DNA from: Arenicola marina
Taxonomy: Eukaryota > Annelida > Polychaeta > Arenicolidae
Reading direction: 5' to 3'
DNA length: 64,000 nt
Assembly (NCBI GenBank): GCA_964019135.1
Contig: OZ025256.1
Location: 40,830,035-40,894,034 of the forward strand
Made by a program: the position numbers and the translations under genes. The notes beneath the pieces are model-generated. The model worked only from the letters and a program-made list of their open reading frames with translations, was not told the origin of the DNA and did no database searches. Below are positions 8,895 through 17,807 of this stretch, in pieces. Within the stretch, counting starts at the first letter, position 1. Each line of letters starts with the position of its first letter.

Positions 8895-10283
8895 ATGTGT
8901 GATCAAACTGCTCGAGAAATCCTCGAAAATTATGGCGGGATAGAGTGTAATTCGTTGACCGAAATAGTCTCAGAAAATCAAGATTTTATAGACTTTAACG
9001 AGCCAACTTTGATAAAACGTTCATTGTATTATCCTGAGGACATAGCGCCCGATAAAAATCTCAAAGATAGAGATAACTTCTCCGTTCTGAGCCTAAATTG
9101 TTGCTCTTTAAACGCGAGACATGACGAGCTCAAGATATTTCTAGAAACTATAACAGCAAGGGGTGTACATTTTACAGCTATATGCTTGCAAGAGAGTTGG
9201 CTTTCAGAGGACGTCGATATAGATATGTTCCAAATACCGGGTTATGTTTCAATATCTCAGAGTAAAACGTGTAGTGCCCACGGTGGTCTGTTCATCTACC
9301 TAGATGAAAATCTTGACGGTACTGTAATACCCACTCAGACGGACAAAACAGGTTGGGAATTGCAATTAATTGAAATATCTGGTTATCTGACACGTAAAAT
9401 TATACTTGGAAATATATACAGACCTCCAAATGAAACGACCGAGATCTATACTTTGTTCACCGAAGAACTACATGAAACCCTAGAACATCTAAACGTAGCG
9501 AATCATGAAGTCCTCCTAACAGGAGACTTTAATATTGACTTACTAAAGATTAAAGAAAATAGGAAGGTAAATGAGTTTTATGATGCTGTGAAGTCCTCGA
9601 GTTATATCCCCAAGATTACCTTACCCACAAGAATCTCACGACACAGAGCTTCGCTTATTGACAATTGTTATTGCAAGATGTCACCTATTACTATAGATGC
9701 AACGGCTGGGATATTTATTAAAGGTATGTCAGATCATTTCTCCTACTTCGTTTGCTTAAAGTTGACCAGAAATCCTCCATCAAGATCGCCTCGTTTAATC
9801 TCTATTAGTTCAAATGACCCAGACTCAGTCAACCGGTTCATTGATGAACTAAGGTCCGTGAACATTGTAGTCCCTATTACAGAAAATGGGGATTTTAATG
9901 CTAATGAGAAGTATAATGTTTTTGAAGAGATTTTTTTCAAGGCCAAAGAGACACATCTCCTCACTAAAGTTGTAAAATTTAGAAAATATAAACACAAAAG
10001 AACCCCTTGGATAATTAGTGGAATTATTCGATCAATTAAATTCCGCGATAAGTTATATAAAAAATTAAAGCTATGTGTACCGGAGTCGCCTGAATACAAT
10101 ACGACTAAGACAAATCTAGCTAATTACAACAAAATACTGAAAGAAAATATTCAGGTGTCCAAAATGAAGTACTATCATTCACGATTAAATATGTGCAAAA
10201 ATGATATTAAACAAACATGGATGGTACTGAAAGACGTGTTAAATCACTCTCGTAATAAAAAAACATTTCCCGACTACTTTTGA
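8895..10283 (+). CDS. LINE ORF2 endonuclease region, copy 2
   Basis: Translation identical to 417-1805: same endonuclease motifs (CLQESWL, LTGDFNID, MSDHFS) and the same terminal TGA. Here it lies 456 bp downstream of ORF1, giving the full ORF1-ORF2 order of the element. Confidence 0.88.
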   Translation: MCDQTAREILENYGGIECNSLTEIVSENQDFIDFNEPTLIKRSLYYPEDIAPDKNLKDRDNFSVLSLNCCSLNARHDELKIFLETITARGVHFTAICLQESWLSEDVDIDMFQIPGYVSISQSKTCSAHGGLFIYLDENLDGTVIPTQTDKTGWELQLIEISGYLTRKIILGNIYRPPNETTEIYTLFTEELHETLEHLNVANHEVLLTGDFNIDLLKIKENRKVNEFYDAVKSSSYIPKITLPTRISRHRASLIDNCYCKMSPITIDATAGIFIKGMSDHFSYFVCLKLTRNPPSRSPRLISISSNDPDSVNRFIDELRSVNIVVPITENGDFNANEKYNVFEEIFFKAKETHLLTKVVKFRKYKHKRTPWIISGIIRSIKFRDKLYKKLKLCVPESPEYNTTKTNLANYNKILKENIQVSKMKYYHSRLNMCKNDIKQTWMVLKDVLNHSRNKKTFPDYF

Positions 10284-10310
10284 ATTAATAATCACTGCGT
10301 AAGTGATAAA

Positions 10311-11911
10311 ATGATTGTAAGTGATGAATTTAATACGTATTTCACTAAAATTGGTAAGACCATTCTAAAAGATAATGAGAGCAACAGCCATCGAACGTTT
10401 GAAGACTATCTGAAGAATGCTACAAACAACAGCTTTAGCTTCAAGCAGGTTGAGATTAAAGCCGTTGAAAGCGTCATAGACGATCTAAAACAGAAAACCA
10501 GTTGCGGTCATGATGGGATATCAGCAAAGTTGTTAAAATTGGCAACACATGTGATATCGGAACCCTTGTCCATAATCGTCAACCAATCACTGAAGACTGG
10601 GGTTTTCCCGGATAGCTTAAAGGTAGCGAAAGTTGTGCCAGTTCTTAAAACTGGTGACAGCTCTCTGTTCAATAACTATCGCCCTATCTCATTACTACCG
10701 GCAGTATCCAAAGTTTTTGAAAAGGTCATGGCTAAGCAATTATATGATTATTTTACGGGTAACAAGTTATTAAATGAGAGTCAATATGGATTTAGAGCCA
10801 AACACTCCACTGAACTGAAATAGTGGACAGAACAATTAACCTAATAGATGAAAATAAAATACCCATAAATATTTTCCTCGACCTTTCTAAGGCTTTCGAT
10901 ACCATTAACCACGAAATCCTTATTACAAAATTAAAATATTATGGTGTAAATGGAATGTCCTTGAATCTCATCGAAAATTATTTCTTTAATCGTAAGCAAT
11001 TCGTATGTCTTGAAAATGTTAATTCGGAGCAAAAACATATCAATATGGGGGTCCCGCGAGGTTCTATCCTGGGCCCTCTCTTCTTCATTATCTATATCAA
11101 TGACATTACCTCTGCCAGCAAATTGTTCCACTTTATCCTTTATGCTGATGACACGACTTTGTTGAGCACACTAAGTTTATCTGGTACGAATAACGCACAT
11201 GTATTGAATAATGAACTGGGCAAAATAAATGAGTGGCTGTCATTAAATAGCCTCGTCTTAAATGCTGATAAGTCTAAATTCATGGTGTTCCATACACCAC
11301 AGAGAATGGTAGAAATTCCGCACCTTGTCGTAGGAAACAAACAGTTAGTGAGTGTTGATGAATTTAAATTACTAGGTATAACCCTCGATAAACACCTATC
11401 TTGGCGCAAACACACAGATCAACTGGGTCGAAGAATTTCCAAAACTGTAGGCATCTTAAACAAATTCAAGCACACCCTCCCCGAAACTACGCTTCTCATA
11501 TTGTACAATTCATTGTTGCTTACACATTTGAACTATGGAATTCTTATCTGGGGATACCGATTGGAAAAGTTAATGCTACTGCAGAAAAAGGCTGTGAGAA
11601 TTATTACTCGTAGCCGATACAACGCCCACACAGAACCTCTATTTAAGAATCGCAAACTCCTAAAGCTTCATGATCTTCACCGTGTGCAAATACTAAAATT
11701 CGTTTTTAAGTTAAAAAATAATCACTTACCAAACTATTTTGATAGAATTTCTATACAATATCCCTCTGACAGACATGACTATAACATAAGGAATCAAACA
11801 CACGTACAAACCGCAAGAGTGCGTCATGTTTTTGCCACAAAGTGTATCCGACATAGCGTCATATCAACACTCAATGTCGAACCACCGACAAAATATATAC
11901 TCACAGTCTAG
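10311..11911 (+). pseudogene. LINE ORF2 reverse transcriptase region, copy 2, frameshifted
   Basis: Identical in translation to 1833-3433, with frames 10311-10823 and 10823-11911, the catalytic LYADDTTLL box and the same frame change near 10821. Since both copies share every lesion, neither can supply RT. Confidence 0.88.
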
Positions 11912-12327
11912 ACAGTTTTGTAAAGTATGTGAAACATAATGTTATAGAAAACTACCAGATTTATTGTAACTTGCGTAACTGCTATATTTGTAATCGGTTG
12001 GCGTAGACGTGGTTGTTTTTGTTTAATGAACACTTTTTTTTTCTTTTTTTTCCCTTTTGTTGTCATTGTTCTATGTCAATATTTTCTTTTCTACTTGTAC
12101 GTGTTAATATAATAATTTGATAAGTTCCAGTTAGGTAGGAACTTGTAAATCATGCACCGTGCGTCCTCCTGAAACACACATACTGAATGTGCTCTACCCT
12201 GGGTGGCCCTCATGCCAGCGGCTTATGCCTTAGTGAGGGTCTCCTCCGACATATGTAAAATATCACATGTAAAATGTATTAATTCTATATAGATTGGAAA
12301 TAAAGGGTCTGAATCTGAATCTGAATC

Positions 12328-12618
12328 GGGGGCCTCTTGTTGGACCAAGTCTATGTCAGCTACCCACCTGGTGAGGGGCTCTCGGGTGCTCCCATCCCAC
12401 TTGGTGGTCAGCTGTATCATGTTTTGGCGAAGCGCCTGTCGCTCCTGGCTTGCTAGCCATTGGGTTAAGATGCGATCCGTTTGATCGCGGTTTGTCTGGA
12501 TCATCGCCTCTGCGAGCGCATTAGCGGTGATAGCAGTCTGCTGGGCTTGTTGGGCTTGCTGGGCCATTTGTGCCTGCGCGTGAGCGTCCATATCGCCTGC
12601 ACCGTCGTCTCCCGCCAT
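12328..12618 (-). CDS. Gag N-terminal part, unit 2
   Basis: Same as 3850-4140: ATG at 12618, glutamine/alanine-rich run, broken at 12328 by the LINE tail. It is the N-part of the same unit whose C-part is 7461-6694. Confidence 0.65.
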
Positions 12619-12726
12619 TTTACCTTTTAGTTATTCACTGCGCGAAAAACTGGTTAAAACACAAGGTCGCAGCACTCCGTTCTGCCGGTTTTAGTCTGGC
12701 ATTAGCTGAGGCGGTGAGTTCAATTC

Positions 12727-13094
12727 CTACACGTAATCTCTCTCTCCAATGTCAGATATAATAACTGCACATTCCTTCAAAGGTCTTTTTGTTACGTGTT
12801 TCTCAAATTTGTCCACCTCGACGTGCTCCCAGCAAATAACACAAAATTTCTTAGGCTTCGGCTCTCTCGAGTGGGTTTTCCACCAAGTCACAAATTTCGG
12901 CATTGCCGTACGTACTGTTCAATCTGCATTTCACTCCATAAGTGAAAAAGAACCAAGTGTTCAATGATAAGGTTCTTATGCGTCGCAAGTTCACAAAAAG
13001 GACACTGAACCCATACGGATAGGCTATGGTGTCTCTGTCTCCCATTCATGCCTAATAGAATGGACCCAGTGGGATATACAGGGGGGTATGACAC
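12727..13094 (-). pseudogene. Zinc-finger-like ORF, unit 2
   Basis: Copy of 4249-4616: frames 13094-12888 (CPFCELATHKN..H) and 12903-12727 (KKFCVICWEHV..H) separated by a one-base shift. Function unknown. Confidence 0.33.
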
Positions 13095-13138
13095 ATTAGA
13101 ATGTCGTCTTCACTACACGGTGGGGGGTTCGGTGACGG

Positions 13139-13780
13139 TTATCGGGGCGACTCTATCTCCTCGTCGTCTGACGATATCGTTATCGCGTCTTGTTCGGGCG
13201 GCGTTCGACGAGCTGGCGTGTCTCGCTCTCTTCCGTTGTCTCTTCGGGATGGCGTTGGCGCCAGCGTCGGGGTCGAGAGTCTGGCTTCGAAGGGTAGGCC
13301 TTGACGTTCCTTTTCGTAGGCCAGGCGCGTGGCTGCCGTAAACTGATCTGGCCGCAAGATAAGGAAGGGCGGCTGCACCTGCACAGCTTGCTGCGTTGAC
13401 GCCTGTCGTGGCGGGGTCACGGCCGATGACGACAGCTGTCGTCTCGGAGACTCACTATGGATGCTAACGGGCCTCACGTGATTAAAATCGTGACCCTGGT
13501 ATTGTCCAAACTTTGGCTGTTGATCTACACTCTTCACTCTCGTAGTGAAGTGGTTATGCAGTTTGTCCCAATCAGGCGTGGCTATAGTCCAACCTCGAGC
13601 AGGGCTATAAGTAGAGTCCACCCCGGGGAATTCTTCTACAGCACTCGGCGGATTTATGCTCGTCTGCTGATAGAGATAAGCGTCTTGGTCGTCCGTAAGG
13701 TCGTAAGAACGCTTATGGGGCCGAAACATCCCTACCCGGTGAGCCAATCGTCTACTAGTGTCACTCCCGTCAATGAACAC
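13139..13780 (-). CDS. ORF B of LTR element, unit 2
   Basis: Translation identical to 4661-5302, including the non-ATG start after a TAG and the acidic SIM-like C-terminus. Unknown function. Confidence 0.45.
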   Translation of the reverse strand: MFIDGSDTSRRLAHRVGMFRPHKRSYDLTDDQDAYLYQQTSINPPSAVEEFPGVDSTYSPARGWTIATPDWDKLHNHFTTRVKSVDQQPKFGQYQGHDFNHVRPVSIHSESPRRQLSSSAVTPPRQASTQQAVQVQPPFLILRPDQFTAATRLAYEKERQGLPFEARLSTPTLAPTPSRRDNGRERDTPARRTPPEQDAITISSDDEEIESPR

Positions 13781-13833
13781 AAGCTACTCACTTACGCTAT
13801 GCGGCCAATATGGCGTTGAGGGACCATACAGAG

Positions 13834-14181
13834 CTAAAAATTGCACTGACGACAGGTGCGGTAATAATGGTGCAAATCCCACCACTGCTTTTTAGACTGT
13901 GTCAGCGCTTTTTCCCACTGTAGTACAGCACACCTACAGTGCCAACGAGCCCATTGAGAAGCGTCATGGAATGGCTTCTTAGCGCAAATGAATAGATGAC
14001 CAGATTGTCTGGCCGGCGTGTTCTTAATCAGCGCGTGGCACCAGCGACAACACCAAAGGGGCTCACCTTGGCCGAGGACGTTAGTTTTCAGACCCTGGCA
14101 CTCACTGCAAAACCAACTGGATGGCAGCTCTCGTGGTGGCGGTGGGCGGTACTGGCGAATGGCAGCGGTCCTATCTGTCAT
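13834..14181 (-). CDS. ORF A of LTR element, unit 2: cysteine-rich protein
   Basis: Same 115-residue cysteine-rich ORF as at 5356-5703, with one substitution (CCRWC preceded by Trp instead of Leu). It starts 81 bp downstream of LTR 2. Confidence 0.5.
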   Translation of the reverse strand: MTDRTAAIRQYRPPPPRELPSSWFCSECQGLKTNVLGQGEPLWCCRWCHALIKNTPARQSGHLFICAKKPFHDASQWARWHCRCAVLQWEKALTQSKKQWWDLHHYYRTCRQCNF

Positions 14182-14262
14182 ATCTTCTTTCTTCTACTCT
14201 TCTTATCTTCTTGTCCTCCTTCTTCAGTGAATGTTTTTCACATCCTGGTCACGGCACCAATT

Positions 14263-14984
14263 TGTAAAATCCGACCCCTGGGTTAAGTCGAGGATTCGAG
14301 TCTCACATGTGGCATTTCGGTTCGGCCAGGGCGTGTAGACAGACTCCTGGACTGTACATTCACAAAGCAAGTCGCTTGAACATTTCAACCAAGCTTTTAT
14401 TCACAGCGGTAGTACATCTGGATTTTAATCTTCCGCTAGTTGTTAAGTTGTCTTCCGAGTTGTCTCGACTCTCGGATCCGTGCCCCTTATATACCCCTAC
14501 GCTTCTACACCCCTAGGAGTGTACTCTCTTATCAGGAATTTGGGCGGAATTTGGTGGAAGATGCTTTCACTCTCATTCTCTAGTTTGCGCGTCTGGATTT
14601 CGGGTCAGACTGGCTGGCGCCGAGTGTCACCTTATCACCCGTGATCTAGTTCCAGAGCGCAAACATCACGTTCGCCCGCCTCCCTTCCGGAGCTGTATAA
14701 GGGCCTAGCACTTCCGGGTCGACGGATCCAGAACGTTATAGAAAAATGTATATAGCTAATAAGCGTCGCGAGTACTGGGACACGCGATTGCATCATTACT
14801 GCTAGGTGCAGTGACCTAACCTACTTCCACGCGGATCCAGGACACATGACACTGACTCATGCGTCGTGAACCTTCTAGAACTATGACTAAGCGTAATATA
14901 TCCGGTACAGTAGTTACACAATGTCCTTTTCTGGGTGCAGATTAGTCACGCCCAGTGCGATAAGTACAGGGCGGGGATTTTACA
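14263..14984 (-). repeat. LTR 2 of gag-only retrotransposon array
   Basis: The 722-bp LTR has TGTAAAATCC and GATTTTACA ends, flanked by primer-binding site (left) and polypurine tract (right, 14985-15000). It contains the internal block absent from LTR 1 and lacks a short piece near 14420 seen in LTRs 1 and 3. Confidence 0.85.
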
Positions 14985-15252
14985 TTCCTCCCCCCCTTAA
15001 GATAAAAACCTCGTTTTTATCAATTATCCCCATAATCATACCACATTTCGAGACGTAAAATATACTCGCGATTAACATAAAAAGTAAAATATAGCGCGGT
15101 TAACATAATAAGTAAGCTATGATAAAATATAATATACGGATAAAAACGTTACATTCAGTACAATCGTAGGCATGCATCTATGATTATTATAACGTAAGTT
15201 TACGTATAACGCGATATCAGAATAATATTCGTAGCTAAGACATGTGACTTTA

Positions 15253-16017
15253 TCAAACTCCGGGCAAGCTAGGCGTTTCCCTATTCTGACCTTTCTGGAA
15301 CTGTCTAGTACCTTCCTTACGCCCATTAGGATTGCGAGCGGTACATTCACGTGCGATATGCCCAAACCTATGACAATTATAGCATCGAATCGGCGGTTTG
15401 GCTCTGCTACTTTCGCCAAGGGCACTCACCTGGGGGTGAATAACAGCGTCCAGTGCTCGGGTGGTCGCCTGCTGCTTCTTCTCCATGTGATTCATCTGCG
15501 CCTTCAGATCACTCAGCAATCTTCGTACACCTCCGGTTTCTTCTATGGCATCGATGTCCATGGCTTCTTCCGTCCTTGGGACGTCTGCTCTTCCTAATCG
15601 CTGGAATCGTTCAACTGCGTTCGTGCAGTTGCGAACTGCTTCGATCGCTCCTGCAACCGTGTTGATACCTGGTCGGCTGACTACTTTTCGACACAGATCA
15701 GATTTCTTCAGTCCACGAAGAAATGCTTCCAGGAGGACCCTTTGTTTGTCCTCATTTCCGATATAGGCCGGGTAGGCTTCCTCGGCGAGACCTCTGAAAC
15801 GGATAATGTAGGCCTCCTCCGTCGCATGAGCTTTCTGGCGGACAACTCCTACCTCACCTCGTTTCCTGGACAATTCTTCTCCTCCGAGAAAAATGTTCAC
15901 CATCTCCGCCTTGATTGTGGCCCATGGAACTTGATTTTTCTCGATCTGGAGTCGAGCGGCTTCTCTTTGTATGAAACCACTCACCTCCTTACGGAGAGGG
16001 CCACTGGTTGTGCACAC
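15253..16017 (-). CDS. Gag C-terminal part with CCHC knuckle, unit 3
   Basis: 254 residues, closely related to 6694-7461 with a handful of substitutions, same knuckle CYNCHRFGHIAREC. Its upstream end abuts the LINE fragment at about 16046, as in unit 2. Confidence 0.78.
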   Translation of the reverse strand: MCTTSGPLRKEVSGFIQREAARLQIEKNQVPWATIKAEMVNIFLGGEELSRKRGEVGVVRQKAHATEEAYIIRFRGLAEEAYPAYIGNEDKQRVLLEAFLRGLKKSDLCRKVVSRPGINTVAGAIEAVRNCTNAVERFQRLGRADVPRTEEAMDIDAIEETGGVRRLLSDLKAQMNHMEKKQQATTRALDAVIHPQVSALGESSRAKPPIRCYNCHRFGHIARECTARNPNGRKEGTRQFQKGQNRETPSLPGV

Positions 16018-16045
16018 GATGATGGTATGCAGCTGATGATGATGT

Positions 16046-16365
16046 TACTGTTCTCAAATCGATTGCTGTCCGGCAAAGCCACGAAATCCAATCACTTCGA
16101 GATGAGTGTACTGCATTAAAGTGTAGATCGATGGCATATAATGCATTATTTCATAATGTGCCTGAAGAAAATGGAAGCACCCATAATACTGAAGATTGCC
16201 TGGATAAGCTAAAACACACCCTGCAGCGTCTTGGATATCATATGGATATGGCTATAGAGCGCTGCCACCGACTTGGTAGGTGGCGAAGCAACCCCGCTTC
16301 CTATCCTCGGCCAATAGTTGCAAGACTTACATCACAGAAAGACTTGGCACTCCTTCTAGAAAAGT
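16046..16365 (+). mobile_element. 5' fragment of the LINE in unit 3 (ORF1 start only)
   Basis: The sequence matches the start of the LINE in unit 2, with an ATG at 16131 followed by ALFHNVPEENG and IERCHRLGRW. It stops abruptly at about 16365, where ORF B sequence of the LTR element takes over. The rest of the LINE, gag N-part and half of ORF B are deleted in this unit. Confidence 0.8.
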
Positions 16366-16602
16366 AGTGAAGTGGTTATGCAGTTTGTCCCAATCAGGCG
16401 TGGCTATAGTCCAACCTCGAGCAGGGCTGTAAGTAAACTCCACCCCGGGGAATTCTTCTACAGCACTCGGCGGAGTTATGCTCGTCTGCTGATAGAGATA
16501 AGCGTCTTGGTCGTCCGTAAGGTCGTAAAAACGCTTATGGGGCCGAAACATCCCTACCCGATGAGCCAATCGTCTACTAGTGTCACTCCCGTCAATGAAC
16601 AC
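16366..16602 (-). pseudogene. ORF B fragment, unit 3
   Basis: The N-terminal third of ORF B (FIDGSDTSRRLAHR through DWDKLHNHFTT) with several substitutions, cut at the deletion junction at 16365. Confidence 0.6.
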
Positions 16603-16659
16603 AAGCTACTCACTTACGCTATCCGGCCAATATGGCGTTGAGGGACCATACAGAGCTAA

Positions 16660-16853
16660 AAATTGCACTGACCACAGGTGCGGTAATAATGGTGCAACTC
16701 CCACCACTGCTTTTTAGACTGTGTCAGCGCTTTTTCCCGCTCTAGTACAGCACACCTACAGTGCCAACGAGCCCATTGAGAGGCGTCGTGGAATGGCTTC
16801 TTAGCGCAAATGAACAGATGACCAGATTGTCTGGCCTGCGTGTTCTTAATCAG
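16660..16853 (-). pseudogene. ORF A 3' half, unit 3 (split by DNA transposon)
   Basis: It matches the C-terminal half of ORF A and ends at 16853, where the inverted repeat of the 18.5-kb transposon begins. The other half resumes at 35386. Confidence 0.65.
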
Positions 16854-16878
16854 CCCATAAAAAAAAATTCTATAGAAT
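16854..16878 (+). repeat. Left terminal inverted repeat
   Basis: CCCAT, nine A, then TTCTATAGAAT. It pairs perfectly with 35361-35385. Confidence 0.9.
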
Positions 16879-17350
16879 ATTCTATAGTAAATTCTATAGA
16901 AATTTCTATAGTATTTTCGTATAGTAAATGCTATAAATTTACTATAGAATCTTCTATAGAAACTTCTATAGAGTACTATAGAAACTTCTGAAGAGTTCTA
17001 TAGAAACTTCTATAGAGTACTATAGAAACTTCTATAGAGTTCTATAGAAACTTCTATAGAAACTTCTATAGAGTACTATAGAAACTTCTATAGAAACTTC
17101 TATAGATTACTATAGAAACTTCTATAGAGTACTATAGAAACTTCTATAGAGTACTATAGAAACTTCTATAGAGTACTATATGCATTACTATAGCATTCTA
17201 TAGAAGTTTCTATAGTATCTCTATAGAAATTTCTATAGAATGCTATAGTAATGCATATAGAATTCTACAGTATATTCTATAGATTTGCATAGAAAATTCT
17301 ATATGCAAGTCTATAAAAATTTCTACAGAAAAGTCTATAGATCTCGAGTT
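16868..17350 (+). repeat. Left subterminal array of TTCTATAGAA palindromes
   Basis: Dozens of CTATAG-centred palindromes, many in units of about 22 bp of the form ACTATAGAAACTTCTATAG. Subterminal arrays of short motifs are the binding sites of accessory proteins in CACTA elements. Whether these are bound here is inference. Confidence 0.85.
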
Positions 17351-17807
17351 TAGATCTGTAGTAAAAATTCTATAATAAAGGTTTTAGACTATACAATTGA
17401 ACTTTCCAGAATACTCTTAATACGCCAAACTCAGCATGCTATAGAAATTTACTATAGGAAAAACTATAGAACCTGGTACAGATGTATACCATGAATATAT
17501 ATATCAATATATATGTCTGTTTAGGCATGCATTATTGCATATGAGCTCAACTGCACCATAGCTGCGAGTGAATAAATAAAAAAAGAATAATTTCATTTAA
17601 TCACACATGTTTATTATAGATTATAGATGGAACTTCAAGAATATAAAAAAAACAGATAACAATGAATTAATGAAAGTCAAACAGATTATACTTATACCAT
17701 CTAAACTAACTTAAGGCAAGCACTTTTGACCAACTAAACTAACTTAAATAAGGCATGCACTTAATTTCCACAATCAGGCCGGAACAGTCATCCACAAGTG
17801 CACATGA
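17351..17807. other. AT-rich spacer downstream of BEN gene
   Basis: No gene seen. Probably 3'UTR of the BEN gene and transposon filler. Confidence 0.4.

Larger units (their letters stand above)
7490..12327 (+). mobile_element. CR1/L2-like LINE, copy 2 (5'-truncated, inserted in gag)
   Basis: The LINE runs from about 7490, where the minus gag frame stops, to the (TGAATC)3 tail at 12327. It contains ORF1 (already open at the junction, so the 5' end is truncated), a 456-bp spacer, ORF2 endonuclease, RT and the 3'UTR. No clear target duplication was seen. From 8479 onward it matches copy 1 with an 8478-bp offset. Confidence 0.88.
6429..14984 (-). mobile_element. Gag-only LTR retrotransposon, unit 2 (carrying the LINE)
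   Basis: Reading the minus strand: LTR 14984-14263, primer site, ORF A, ORF B, finger-like stretch, gag N-part, inserted LINE (12327 to about 7490), gag C-part, polypurine tract and the LTR at 6428-5785 shared with unit 1. No protease, RT or integrase is seen between gag and the 3' LTR, so it would need enzymes in trans. The layout resembles gag-bearing non-autonomous elements (TR-GAG-like). The unit is part of a tandem array with shared LTRs. Confidence 0.75.

Noticed and set aside
16868-17350. CRISPR-like array
   Set aside because: Units have no unique spacers, the motifs are palindromic transposon ends, and the genome is eukaryotic.
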